64,000 nucleotides of DNA from Aquimarina pacifica (GCF_000520955.1 NZ_JACC01000011.1:96696-160695); one strand, 5' to 3'. Positions 45,073 to 54,638 are shown, numbered from the stretch's first letter. Notes: generated from the sequence alone by a model not told the origin. Numbers and translations: made by a program.

Positions 45073-46623
45073 CTATTCGCTAATAAACTCAAAAGCTGGT
45101 TTCTTGTTTCCACTAGCATCAATAAACCCAAAGTACTTCTGCTTTTGTTTTCTCCAGGGTAGGCTACCGGACACATCGTTGGGTATTTTTATAAAATCGT
45201 ATAGGGTCCAGGACAAATAATGAATGTCCCTTTTTTGAATATTTTCCTGAAACTTTTGATGATAGATCGCCTGACCTTTTTCTGAATACCCAAATGGATT
45301 TAACAAACTTCTATTAGAAGAAATACCAAACTCTTGCAGCACTAGTGGCTTATCAATTTTTTCTGTTAGTTTATTGTATACATTTTCAAAATCCTGCTGT
45401 TCTCTATAGTAATGAAAAGACACAAAGTCTACCTTATCTTTTAATAAGGCTGCCGATTCTGGATCTGACCAACCTATTGTTATCAAATGATTAGGATCAA
45501 ATACTCGTATCTGGTCGATCATCTCGTCTAACCATGAAAGCACATTTTCTTTTCCTCTCGAATCAAAATCAAGATTAGGTTCATTTTTAATATCCCATGC
45601 CAAAATAGCCTTATGATCCTTAAGCGAACGTATGATTTGTTCTGCATGTCGATGCGTCAAAGTCCAATTAAGTACAGAATACTCTCCATAAAAATCAAAT
45701 AGGGTAACGATCACTTTTATACCTGCTTTTTCTGCACTACTTAGTACCTGTTGTAGCCTATTTACTTTTGTAGAATTAACTGTTTCTTTTCCGAAATCTT
45801 CATAGGACACAAAAATTCGAATGGTATTCAGTCCTGCTTTTTTAATAATCTCAAAATCCTTTTGGATCACCGTAGTATCAAAATAATCTCCAAACATATC
45901 CCAGGGAGTTTGCTGAGGGTAATAATTAATACCTTTTATCTGAAATTCTTTTTCATCAACATATATGTTATCACCAACTACTTTTGCCTGCGTTGACAGT
46001 CGTTGAGTACTATCTAAAATTTCGTTTTTATTCTTTTTGACCATATGACGAATTCTCCAAAACCCATCTTCTAGCATTAGCATAACTTGATAGTTTGATC
46101 GTGTTTTATTTTCGACCAAAACGACATCTTCTTTATAGGTTCTTTGATACTCTTTTACCCCTATATCAGAAATAACAACCAACTGTCCATCTGCACTATA
46201 AAAATCCAAATGTAAATTATGGTTAATGGTGGTTCCGTGTATTGTGACATTTTCTTTTTTGTTAAACAACATCGTTTTATAGATATTTTTTCTCGCACTT
46301 TTTGTAAAGTAATCAGCGACTCCATCAATAGTATTCATTTGGTATGCAATATTTCGCACATACCAAGCATTGAGATAATCTCGCTTAATATCTAGTAGTG
46401 TTTGTTTCTCTATTGGCCGCCCAGGATTAATCGTATCGTTCCAACTTGTTTTAGGAAAATAGACTGGTTTTTTATTTAGTGTAAGATGTAACATTGCTGT
46501 TCGATCTGCTCCTGTATTAAGATAAGATAATGCCTGACCTATCCCAAAAAGCATAACAATTACTAATCCTATAAATGAAATAATAATAAAAGACCTGTAT
46601 ATATTTCTATTCCACTTTATCAT
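45073..46623 (-). CDS. Membrane-anchored GH5-like glycoside hydrolase with N-terminal NTF2-like domain
   Basis: 516 aa. An N-terminal transmembrane anchor (about 10-33) is followed by a region resembling an NTF2-like domain (about 70-190, ending GFWRIRHMVKK) and a (beta/alpha)8 cellulase-type barrel (about 210-510). The proton-donor Glu lies in AWDIKNEPN and the nucleophile Glu in VLQEFGISS, both intact. The active site faces the periplasm. In EPS loci such hydrolases trim or release the nascent polymer. The start codon overlaps the stop of the upstream gene, so it is the last gene of a three-gene operon. Confidence 0.85.
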   Translation of the reverse strand: MIKWNRNIYRSFIIISFIGLVIVMLFGIGQALSYLNTGADRTAMLHLTLNKKPVYFPKTSWNDTINPGRPIEKQTLLDIKRDYLNAWYVRNIAYQMNTIDGVADYFTKSARKNIYKTMLFNKKENVTIHGTTINHNLHLDFYSADGQLVVISDIGVKEYQRTYKEDVVLVENKTRSNYQVMLMLEDGFWRIRHMVKKNKNEILDSTQRLSTQAKVVGDNIYVDEKEFQIKGINYYPQQTPWDMFGDYFDTTVIQKDFEIIKKAGLNTIRIFVSYEDFGKETVNSTKVNRLQQVLSSAEKAGIKVIVTLFDFYGEYSVLNWTLTHRHAEQIIRSLKDHKAILAWDIKNEPNLDFDSRGKENVLSWLDEMIDQIRVFDPNHLITIGWSDPESAALLKDKVDFVSFHYYREQQDFENVYNKLTEKIDKPLVLQEFGISSNRSLLNPFGYSEKGQAIYHQKFQENIQKRDIHYLSWTLYDFIKIPNDVSGSLPWRKQKQKYFGFIDASGNKKPAFEFISE

Positions 46624-47858
46624 TGTATAACAATATTATCATACTCTTTATGAACTCCCATAGATCCTATCTTAAAACTATAATTGCCTGCACCAAAGAA
46701 TCCCTCTTCTAATAAAAACCGAACCATTCCTCTGGATGAACTTTCAGATTTCGTTTCTATTTTTTTGTTACCTCTATAAATATCTAATTTTACCATAGCG
46801 CCGTCTGGTATTAATTGTCCCATAAAACTTTTTAATGGTCCTACTATAATTTCTCGATTACCCTTACCAAAGTTGACATCAAAATCCTCTAGAACCTTGG
46901 CAAATGACAAAGATAATTTGTCACTTTCTCCCATACCATAAACGTAGGCTTTGACCTCCCATGTGTCTTCATGATCAGGGTGTAACATTTTCGCGACTGC
47001 AGAGCCATTAATTATAGTCCCTTGGGTATGTAATAATTTACCGCTTGAATTTTTAACTATGAAATTAACCATTGTACCATCACTAATACTATTGCCGTAT
47101 TGATCGTTTACTATTGATGTTTTAAAATTGATCACTTGGTTACCATCGGCATACCTATGTTTGCGCATATAGCTTATTGTAAAATCCTCAGGAAATGCAG
47201 GAAAAACTTTTATTGCATGCTCTTTAGAATATGTTTCCTTAACCTGAGATGACAACAGTAATTGACCGGACTCTTCATACGAGAATATTTGCTCCCAACC
47301 CAACATATCTTTACTACTAACTTGTCTCTCATTTACTATATCCAAAAACTGGTGTTTTAGAATAACTGCAGTACTATCTGGTAGCGGATTATCATACGTA
47401 TCTGTAGGTACAACAACATGCATTGTATAATCATTCCCTCCTGCAATAATACTAGGCGGACCAATATAAGATTCTAATTGTACAGGAGTTGTAGTATTTG
47501 CTTCTATAAAAAACTGAGATTGGTATATGTTTTTTGATTCATAAAATAAGGTATAAGACACCATACCTTTCTTATTAACTATAAATTCAGGAATACTGAA
47601 TTTTGGTTTATCTAATAAGTCAGAAGAAATTAGGACAGTACCATAAGAGTAGTGCAGTAATAGCTCTGTAAAAACCTGTGCATTGAGTTCAAATGTTAAT
47701 TGTATCTCATTACCTGCCTTAAATACGGTTTCCTTAGTTACTAATTTTGCAGTTACTGATTCTTCTGTTTTTAGAAAATTAGTAAAGGCAGCACTTAACA
47801 CGTACAATATTAATAGTGCAACAAATAAAAATATGGTATATACTGCTTTTATCTTCAT
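46620..47858 (-). CDS. Membrane-anchored protein with Ig-like (invasin-type) domains
   Basis: 412 aa. One N-terminal transmembrane segment (about 5-27), then repeated beta-sandwich modules marked by DTYDNPLPDSTAV and NDQYGNSISDGTMVNF, typical of Big_1/invasin-type or macroglobulin-like folds. It is probably periplasmic. It overlaps the genes on both sides by 1 and 4 bp, so it forms a fixed unit with the giant membrane protein and the hydrolase. It may be a structural bridge in the polymer assembly machine (inference). Confidence 0.75.
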   Translation of the reverse strand: MKIKAVYTIFLFVALLILYVLSAAFTNFLKTEESVTAKLVTKETVFKAGNEIQLTFELNAQVFTELLLHYSYGTVLISSDLLDKPKFSIPEFIVNKKGMVSYTLFYESKNIYQSQFFIEANTTTPVQLESYIGPPSIIAGGNDYTMHVVVPTDTYDNPLPDSTAVILKHQFLDIVNERQVSSKDMLGWEQIFSYEESGQLLLSSQVKETYSKEHAIKVFPAFPEDFTISYMRKHRYADGNQVINFKTSIVNDQYGNSISDGTMVNFIVKNSSGKLLHTQGTIINGSAVAKMLHPDHEDTWEVKAYVYGMGESDKLSLSFAKVLEDFDVNFGKGNREIIVGPLKSFMGQLIPDGAMVKLDIYRGNKKIETKSESSSRGMVRFLLEEGFFGAGNYSFKIGSMGVHKEYDNIVIQ

Positions 47859-50800
47859 TAATTAGGTGCTCCTATATAGGTATTGATTTCTAACTTAACA
47901 TATGCGAACCCTTTTCCTTGAACGGGTATCAGAGGGACTAACCTATGATCGCTTATTCGATTAGGAACTACTTTTTGACTAATCACTGTATTTGATAACC
48001 CATTAACAAAAACAGCACTCATATCCTTATCTATCTCACAAACTTCTGACAAATCCATTAAGTTATGGGTAAAATACTGTTTTCGTTGTTGACGAATTCC
48101 TTCAGAAATATATTGATGATCTACCCAAATTAATTCTTCATTCTCATTATAGTATGAAACTAATAACATAGGGATGGTTACCTCTTGTAGTCCTGAATTA
48201 AACAACACTCCATGAATTTGTTGATTTTGTATAGTCAAATCATTAATGACTACACCTTTATATAAATCTACTGTAGCTACATTTCCTGCACATTGCAGAT
48301 TAAATGTATTGGGAGTCTCTTTAAAATCTATTGCTGTAAATTGATCAGGATCAAATGTTTCTGGCTTACGTTCTTCATGATTCACCCATGCAATCCCCTC
48401 AAAATCAATACGAAAACTTGTGATTTCTTTTGGAATTAATTTATGCTTCATTTGATGTTTAACATTGTATTTTGCCAATTCCTTGCTTTCTCGATCATAC
48501 AAAGTGCCTGTAATAACGACATCCGCAGGTACATTATCGATATTTTGCACCTCCCCTATTATCATATATTGATTATTATTTTCTATTATTTTGGCCGATA
48601 ACACCTCTAAGACTGGTTGTTTTAGAACATCCTCATGATATGTTTGTTCTGAAGTAATTCTTCGTCTACCATGGTTATAAAACTTGGTGGTGTTTTCTGC
48701 TAATAATTGGTCTGGTGGTATGTCTAAATCATAAGCTCTGGGTTTTAGAAACCATTTATTATTTCTTCTTACCAACTCATGATAAAAGACCTTATCAATT
48801 GCTTCTAGAGCTGTTATCCAACGTGTAAACACCTGAGTTTTTGCTGTACTATCTGTTTGCGCAACCACATGCACTTTAATTTGGTCTAATTTCGAATACG
48901 AACTCAATAAACCATCAGTCACAGAAACTTCTAACATATATTGATCAAGGGTCTTATCACTATACGGATCGAGGTATGAATGCGCTCTTACGAATTCTTT
49001 AAAATCCAACGCATCATAATATGCTTTGGCAACGTTTACCGGACTTAACTGTTTTTCATTTTTAATATAAAACAGATACGAGCCATATCCTATACTAATA
49101 ATCAAAAAGACAGACCATATTGATAAAGACTTTACAACTGTACCATTAAAACGATTATAGGCAATCCCAAACTTAAAATATACAGGAAAAGTTTTATTTC
49201 TTGACTTGAGACCATGTATCCATATCAATTGTATATTGATAATAAAAGCAATCAATACTGTACCTATAGGAATCAAACCCCACATTAGCTTTTGAAACGT
49301 AGCCACTTCTTCTTTTGGTAAGATGGTAGATACAGGTGGTACATTAAGCTTTTCCCAAACCATAATTCCATTTTCTAATTGCCGAAGTCTTTGCCATCCG
49401 CAGAAATACAAAATCGGATCATAGAACTTATCATTAGAAAACACATATTTGAGATTATATTTTTCGGGTACTGTAAGAAATTGCTGTAAAGAACCTATAC
49501 CCTCTATCCCTCTATATTTTGAATTTTCTAGGCGTTCGACAGCTCTCGTAGTAAGTTCAGGAAGCCTTCTGGCGGAATGATAATTACCATCTACAGTCAT
49601 AGCTTTTGTTTGTGCAGAAAGCCAGGCCATCTGGTCTCCAAAACCTAAAGGAAGAAACCTCCATTTATCATGCTGATCTTGACTTAAAAAATTAAGTATT
49701 GGCAACATTTTTATTTTTTGGGGCTGAGAGGGTCTAAAATACCCCAAATTCATAGTAAAGAACGTCATAAACACTACTCCCGTCATAAGTAATCCCCCTA
49801 AAATCTTGTGTACAATACCTCCGTACTTTTCTCTAATTTTTTGTTTTAAATCTCCCTCTACAAAGCGATATGCAAATTCTCCAAACATTGGCAATGCCAT
49901 CATAGATCCCCACAAAGTAAATCTATCTAAAGTAAGAATATTAAATGCACTCTCTCCCAACATCATTCTTGGGAACGGTGTGGTACCACCAGTTCCTAAA
50001 ATAGTAAGTAAAGTAATCGACAATCCGAAAAATAAATATCGTTTACTAAAAAAGCGATACCAGATATAAGGCATTACAAATAGTAAAATACCCCACGGAA
50101 TTAAAAAGAACACTAATCCCGACGAGGTAACCTCTAAAAAATTGTCTCTAGAACCATGAGGGATCGGTACTTGGGTGATAGGATTATTCTTTGTATTAAT
50201 CCAATACGGTAGGATACATATAATAATTAGGAGAAGGGATCCTATACCAAAAACGACAATTCTTCTAAAAAGAGATAGAAATGTTTTTAAAAAAAGTAAA
50301 AACCGTATTTCTTTATATGAACCTGCTTTTTCTCTAGAGACATCCATTAAAACAGTTCCTATTAATGGAAAAATAAAAAAGACCATTCCAAAAATTGGAG
50401 TAACATGATGAGAAGTTACCGTCACGGCAAGAAGGCTTAAACTATTCAGCAGATACTTGTATTTGCCTATTTTGAGCCATAAATAGATTTCTGGTAAGGC
50501 GTGCATTAATACAGAAAGTCCTATAATACTAGGTAATTGCCCAAAAATATGTAGCGTTTCTGCAAAAGCTGAAGAAAACACCCCAAATAACGCGGCATAT
50601 CCAGCTACCTGTCTATTAGATGTAAGAACCAAAGCAAAACGATATACTCCTGTGATAAAAAGAATAATGGCAATAATAGCCACTGTAAACATTCCGAACT
50701 TTAATCCTCCTACATAAGATAATAATGCAATACTCTGATGTACTAAGGGAGGATACCCCATGACTGTAAATCCCGTATACCAACTATAATCCCACGGATC

Positions 50801-50971
50801 GAACCAACTATCGGCATAATGGTTTCCAAAAAAAAGATGAATAAGTGCATCATATGTTGACTCAAGCGTAAAAAAAATGGTGATTCCATGAAAAATCACC
50901 CCAATGAGCAATGCACTGATCAAATACTTATTTGTGGTTTTATCCATAAAAGCTCGCCGTAGTTTATTCAT
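47858..50971 (-). CDS. Giant polytopic membrane protein, GT-C/PTPS-related type, with periplasmic C-terminal domains
   Basis: 1037 aa from the ATG at 50971; ATG at 50947 is also possible, and the reading back to 51085 has no credible N-terminus. About 12-13 transmembrane helices occupy residues 10-620. The first loop (TLESTYDALIHLFFGNHYAD, DPWDYSW) has the acidic residues expected of GT-C glycosyltransferases and PTPS-related membrane proteins. After a further helix (about 655), a soluble part contains an NTF2-like domain (about 680-800) and beta-rich modules. It probably polymerises or modifies the polysaccharide at the periplasmic face. Confidence 0.7.
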   Translation of the reverse strand: MNKLRRAFMDKTTNKYLISALLIGVIFHGITIFFTLESTYDALIHLFFGNHYADSWFDPWDYSWYTGFTVMGYPPLVHQSIALLSYVGGLKFGMFTVAIIAIILFITGVYRFALVLTSNRQVAGYAALFGVFSSAFAETLHIFGQLPSIIGLSVLMHALPEIYLWLKIGKYKYLLNSLSLLAVTVTSHHVTPIFGMVFFIFPLIGTVLMDVSREKAGSYKEIRFLLFLKTFLSLFRRIVVFGIGSLLLIIICILPYWINTKNNPITQVPIPHGSRDNFLEVTSSGLVFFLIPWGILLFVMPYIWYRFFSKRYLFFGLSITLLTILGTGGTTPFPRMMLGESAFNILTLDRFTLWGSMMALPMFGEFAYRFVEGDLKQKIREKYGGIVHKILGGLLMTGVVFMTFFTMNLGYFRPSQPQKIKMLPILNFLSQDQHDKWRFLPLGFGDQMAWLSAQTKAMTVDGNYHSARRLPELTTRAVERLENSKYRGIEGIGSLQQFLTVPEKYNLKYVFSNDKFYDPILYFCGWQRLRQLENGIMVWEKLNVPPVSTILPKEEVATFQKLMWGLIPIGTVLIAFIINIQLIWIHGLKSRNKTFPVYFKFGIAYNRFNGTVVKSLSIWSVFLIISIGYGSYLFYIKNEKQLSPVNVAKAYYDALDFKEFVRAHSYLDPYSDKTLDQYMLEVSVTDGLLSSYSKLDQIKVHVVAQTDSTAKTQVFTRWITALEAIDKVFYHELVRRNNKWFLKPRAYDLDIPPDQLLAENTTKFYNHGRRRITSEQTYHEDVLKQPVLEVLSAKIIENNNQYMIIGEVQNIDNVPADVVITGTLYDRESKELAKYNVKHQMKHKLIPKEITSFRIDFEGIAWVNHEERKPETFDPDQFTAIDFKETPNTFNLQCAGNVATVDLYKGVVINDLTIQNQQIHGVLFNSGLQEVTIPMLLVSYYNENEELIWVDHQYISEGIRQQRKQYFTHNLMDLSEVCEIDKDMSAVFVNGLSNTVISQKVVPNRISDHRLVPLIPVQGKGFAYVKLEINTYIGAPN

Positions 50972-51105
50972 AAATATACAACAAAGGTTTAATACCCTTT
51001 TATTCGAATATAATTTTAAAGCCAATCGACCTTTTTCGATAACAAGTATCGACGAATGGTATGTCTTTCGATAAAAACACTTCATCTAAACGAATGTACA
51101 AGTGA

Positions 51106-51165
51106 TCGAATCTGATGGATTTATGCTAGTAAATGCCGGTATCTTCGGAGTGTAATCCCCAAAAT
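51106..51165 (+). promoter_or_regulatory. EPS-type shared promoter element, copy 3 (before GT2 gene)
   Basis: TCGAA (51106-51110), 33 bp, TTCG (51144-51147), then GAGTGTAATCCCCAAAATA. Spacing and leader match the copies before the STAS and GT4 genes. Confidence 0.5.
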
Positions 51166-51173
51166 ATACTACT

Positions 51174-51995
51174 ATGAAAACTGGAATTATCATACCTTGC
51201 TATAACGAAGAGAAAAGATTAAACATAAATGCTTTTGCAAATTTTATACAAAAAGAAAATAGTTTTCATTTATGTTTTGTGAATGATGGCAGCAGTGACA
51301 ATACGATTAATGTACTAAAAGAGATTCAGTCTAATAATCCATACAAAATCAGCGTAATTGATATCAAAAAGAATTCAGGAAAAGCTGAGGCAGTAAGGGC
51401 TGGAGCCAAATATTTTCATAAAAGAGAAGATATAAACCTTATCGGTTTTATGGATGCAGACCTCTCTACTGATTTTAAAGATTTCAAAAATCTTGTAAAA
51501 ACATTAGAAAAAGATACTAATCTTAGTATGGTATTTGGCTCTAGAGCAAAAGAAACCTCTCAAGGAATTGAAAAAAATGCCATACGAGCACTCTTTTCCA
51601 AAATAATCAAAACATTAGTCTTTTTCATTCTTAGATTACCAATAGAAGACACACAGTGTGGGGCTAAAGTATTTAGATCAGAACTTGTCCCTGTAATTTT
51701 TAAATCAAACTTCTTTAGTCGTTGGTTATTCGATATCGAAATGTTCCTAAGAATGAAAAAACACTTTGGTAAAGTTATGATTCTAAATAAAATATACGAA
51801 CAACCTTTACAAAGATGGGTTCATATGGAAGATTCTAAATTAGGAATCAAAGATTCTCTTCAAATCCCTTATAGGTTGTTATCAATCTGGTTTAATTATA
51901 GCGTTCTACAGAATCTTAACTATTCGAACACCTATCAAATGACCGAATTAAATACCGAAGTCTTTGAACAACCAATCCATGCCTTAGCTGCATAA
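51174..51995 (+). CDS. GT2-family glycosyltransferase (dolichyl-phosphate-sugar synthase type)
   Basis: 273 aa, GT-A fold. It begins TGIIIPCYNEEKRL, with LCFVNDGSSDNT, the metal-binding GFMDADLSTD and the acceptor motif TQCGAKVFR. It resembles DPM1/GtrB-type enzymes that make polyprenyl-phosphate sugars, the donors used by GT-C enzymes such as the divergent giant membrane protein. There is no C-terminal membrane pair, but a short amphipathic end. It is divergent from the three-gene operon and ends at a strong terminator. Confidence 0.9.
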   Translation: MKTGIIIPCYNEEKRLNINAFANFIQKENSFHLCFVNDGSSDNTINVLKEIQSNNPYKISVIDIKKNSGKAEAVRAGAKYFHKREDINLIGFMDADLSTDFKDFKNLVKTLEKDTNLSMVFGSRAKETSQGIEKNAIRALFSKIIKTLVFFILRLPIEDTQCGAKVFRSELVPVIFKSNFFSRWLFDIEMFLRMKKHFGKVMILNKIYEQPLQRWVHMEDSKLGIKDSLQIPYRLLSIWFNYSVLQNLNYSNTYQMTELNTEVFEQPIHALAA

Positions 51996-52076
51996 TAACA
52001 AAAGTAAAAGATATACTAATGTCCTCAATACCTAATCTCTAATTATATTTTTTACTAGTATTTTTATATTTCTCCC

Positions 52077-52113
52077 AAAACATCATTCTTGGAATGATGT
52101 TTTCCCTTTTTTG
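52077..52113 (+). terminator. Terminator of the GT2 gene
   Basis: AAAACATCATTC (52077-52088), 3-nt loop, GAATGATGTTTT (52092-52103), then CCCTTTTTT. Confidence 0.8.
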
Positions 52114-52421
52114 TAAAATAACACGTCATTGCATCTAGCTATTTTCGACAATAATCAACTAATCAACATTTTTTCAAAAAAAAATTAAAAAATAATGTTA
52201 AATACATTTAAATAATTACCTCATTTATGTTAAAAAATTAATAAGAATGAGCAATTGATAAAAATTCAACAATACTGTTAATTTATTATGTTTTTATGTA
52301 AAATAGCAATTATTTGTTATTGTTTTTTTAATATTTTTGTACGTCACTAAAATTGGTCGACCAATTCAATAGTTGGTTGTCCTTACAAAAACACACACAA
52401 GAAACACTAAATTAACAAAAA
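52114..52421. other. Regulatory region of the alginate lyase gene
   Basis: AT-rich, no gene. It holds the -7-like TATTTTTG (52332-52339) and the operator palindrome at 52351-52366. Confidence 0.55.
52351..52366. promoter_or_regulatory. 16-bp perfect palindromic operator before the alginate lyase gene
   Basis: AATTGGTCGACCAATT, a perfect palindrome, lies 12-27 bp downstream of the -7-like box and about 55 bp before the ATG. TGGTNNACCA cores are typical of FadR-subfamily GntR repressors, a family associated with alginate loci. No GntR gene is in the window. Confidence 0.6.
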
Positions 52422-53633
52422 ATGAAAATAGCAAAACTTAAAAAGGGCTTTTTCTTATTTCCTAAATTCAGTAAAATTATTCAAATTTACTTTCTCTTAT
52501 TAGCGGCAATTTTTCTTTATAATTGTTCTAATGAAGAATTTTCTGAGGATGATATTTTACAAGCAAAAGTGTCCCCTCAATCTGAGCAGCTAGCTATCTC
52601 GAATGTATCTGCTTCTGTAGTACAAAACCCGAATATTCCGGAAAATGTACTTGAAGATGGAGACACAAGATGGTCCGGAAAAGGGACATCGGTTGATTTT
52701 ATTATCGATTTGAGCACTACAGCGCTAATTGATTATATAAAAATTGCCTTTTACAAAGGTGATACCCGAACAGCAAGTTTTGAAATATGGACAAGAACAT
52801 CTTCATCTGATGAATGGATCCATATTAATTCTAAAACAAGTAGCGGATCCACTACAGATCTAGAAACCTTTGACCTTACGAATACTTCGGCAAAGTTTGT
52901 AAAACTTGTTTGTAAAGGCAATAGTTCAAATTCATGGAACAGCATTAATCTATTAGAAGTTTGGGGAACTCCTGAGGAGGACGATAATGGAGGAAGCAAC
53001 AATGGATATGAGTACCCTTATGAGATTCCAAAATTTAAAGATGCCATTAGCAAGTCTAAACTACAAGCTCCTACAAGTTCTACTGCGGCAACAGCATCAC
53101 AACTAGAGGCTGGTTATACATCGAACTGGTTTTATGTAGCAGATAATGATAAAATGGCATTTTATCAGACTGGATCAAGCAAAAGAACAGAATTACGTTT
53201 CGAAAATAATTGGTATGCCCACAATAGTAATAGAAACGCTCATGCAAACCTAAAAATTATTTCGCAAACAGGAGATCAAACCACCTTTTTACAAATTCAT
53301 GATGATGCCAATGCAGGAAACGGTCCTAACAAACCATTATTAAGAATGTACAGAAGTATAAGTAAAGGAGATGGAAATCATATCTGGGCGGCTATCAAAA
53401 CTGATGACGGAGGAAGCACAACTACACATGTAGATTGTGGTGAAATGCCCTCAGGGTATTTTGATTGTGATGTTTCTATTAGCCAAGGATCTATGACTAT
53501 AAAAATTAATGGAGCTACAAAAACAACAAAAAATATTTCATTCTGGGATTTTCCTAGCTATTGGAAAGCTGGAGTGTATAACCAAAATGATGGTGGCACA
53601 ACCATATATTTTAATGAACTAGAGTGGTATTAA
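52422..53633 (+). CDS. PL7 alginate lyase with N-terminal CBM32-like domain (lipoprotein)
   Basis: 403 aa. The lipobox is LYNC near residue 35, after an extended, basic N-terminus. A discoidin/CBM32-like domain (about 60-188, with VLEDGDTRWSGKG and FVKLVCKG) and a Gly/Asn-rich linker precede the PL7 jelly roll (about 205-403). The three PL7 motifs are intact: RTELR (about 255-259), QIH (about 291-293) and YWKAGVYNQ (about 380-388); Gln-Ile-His suggests guluronate-containing substrates (family knowledge). The enzyme depolymerises alginate at the cell surface. It is not beside SusC/SusD or PL17 genes, so it is isolated from any alginate utilisation locus visible here. Confidence 0.92.
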   Translation: MKIAKLKKGFFLFPKFSKIIQIYFLLLAAIFLYNCSNEEFSEDDILQAKVSPQSEQLAISNVSASVVQNPNIPENVLEDGDTRWSGKGTSVDFIIDLSTTALIDYIKIAFYKGDTRTASFEIWTRTSSSDEWIHINSKTSSGSTTDLETFDLTNTSAKFVKLVCKGNSSNSWNSINLLEVWGTPEEDDNGGSNNGYEYPYEIPKFKDAISKSKLQAPTSSTAATASQLEAGYTSNWFYVADNDKMAFYQTGSSKRTELRFENNWYAHNSNRNAHANLKIISQTGDQTTFLQIHDDANAGNGPNKPLLRMYRSISKGDGNHIWAAIKTDDGGSTTTHVDCGEMPSGYFDCDVSISQGSMTIKINGATKTTKNISFWDFPSYWKAGVYNQNDGGTTIYFNELEWY

Positions 53634-53671
53634 ACAGAAACAACGCCTCTAAAAATTGATCAAATTTATTC

Positions 53672-53701
53672 AAAAGAGACTTCACCAGGAGTCTCTTTTT
53701 T
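53672..53701 (+). terminator. Terminator of the alginate lyase gene
   Basis: AAAAGAGACT (53672-53681), 8-nt loop, AGTCTCTTTT (53690-53699) with further T residues. Confidence 0.85.
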
Positions 53702-53871
53702 CTGATGATACCTTTTTAAATAAGTACAGATAAAAACTAGAAGACCTGTTCGCCCTATTTTTTTTTAGTAATAATGCTTTGGTATAAGAAAAGAAGCGAG
53801 AAGAAACTTTATAAACTCAAATTCAATATATTGAGATGCCTTGTGACCAAGTATTATTAGGCAATATACTT

Positions 53872-54303
53872 TTAGATCGAATCAATATGTGGATGATTTT
53901 GGTCATACTCAATTTTAAGTCTTTGTAGTTTATCAAAAAAAGAAGCATTTTCTTTTTGAGTCTTACTATTTCTAAAATTGACAAAACGACCTTGACCATG
54001 AATACTCATTCCTATTGTTTTATAAACATATAATTGATAGTAGGGAATTACCCAAGTAAAATTTCGCAACCCTTTATTTATGGCAACCAAAATACCTTTA
54101 GGCCTTAATTCTATATTACCATAATTAAGGTCAGAGACATCATTAAGAATGATTTTCAGGTTTGGACTTACATCATCTATAATCATGCGCTTAGAACCAA
54201 TACCCTTTAACCTAAGTATTTGAATAAATGTAAATGGAGAACCAACCAAATTATTGATTAATTTCCTGTTTTTTTTATTAGCATATGTGGTTTCTAAAAC
54301 CAT
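53872..54303 (-). CDS. Conserved-looking protein of unknown function
   Basis: 143 aa from the ATG at 54303 (MVLETTYANKKNR); a TTG five codons upstream is an alternative. There is no signal peptide or membrane helix. A mixed alpha/beta protein with a basic N-terminal half (LRLKGIGSKRMIIDD) and a Trp-Val-Ile-Pro-Tyr-Tyr strand near the middle, which recalls small phosphatidylinositol-binding-like or PH-like folds, but no family can be named. It is transcribed in the same direction as the 73-aa gene upstream, with a hairpin between them. Confidence 0.6.
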   Translation of the reverse strand: MVLETTYANKKNRKLINNLVGSPFTFIQILRLKGIGSKRMIIDDVSPNLKIILNDVSDLNYGNIELRPKGILVAINKGLRNFTWVIPYYQLYVYKTIGMSIHGQGRFVNFRNSKTQKENASFFDKLQRLKIEYDQNHPHIDSI

Positions 54304-54380
54304 TTGGGTAAAAATCAATTTACATGTACGAAGTAGACTTTTTAAAAAATAAAAACCCGGAAGATCAATATAAGAAGTAA

Positions 54381-54403
54381 GCGTTGCGATGGTTAAGCAA
54401 CGC
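54381..54403. other. GC-rich stem-loop between two small genes
   Basis: GCGTTGC (54381-54387), 9-nt loop, GCAACGC (54397-54403). It lies 13 bp beyond the stop of the 73-aa gene. No T-run follows on the minus strand, so it may be a processing or stability element rather than a terminator. Confidence 0.45.
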
Positions 54404-54416
54404 CACTCCCTTAGAC

Positions 54417-54638
54417 CTATAGGTCAGGCATACCTTTTAAACGTTTCTCTATTCTTTGCTTCTTTACTGTAAGAAGTTTCATAACATCCATGATTTCAGG
54501 ATCCTTGGTTTCCTTATAAACCTCATTCAACGCTAAAATAAGCGCCTTTGCCTCACGAGAAGCTTGAACTCTATCACTCGTGGTCATATTACTCATTTTC
54601 ATGCTTTCGAATTCCAAAGCTTTTTTTATTAATTCCAT
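54417..54638 (-). CDS. Small helical protein of unknown function
   Basis: 73 aa, charged and almost wholly helical (SDRVQASREAKALILALNEV, VKKQRIEKRLKGMPDL). The codon usage and composition look like a genuine small cytosolic protein of a kind commonly conserved in Flavobacteriia, although I cannot name a family. The ATG start is 12 bp from a run of T residues. Role unknown; the ending GMPDL is distinctive. Confidence 0.65.
   Translation of the reverse strand: MELIKKALEFESMKMSNMTTSDRVQASREAKALILALNEVYKETKDPEIMDVMKLLTVKKQRIEKRLKGMPDL

Noticed and set aside
50972..51085. N-terminal extension of the giant membrane protein
   Set aside because: The residues before ATG 50971 are basic with Cys and no membrane-protein character, and they occupy the divergent promoter region.
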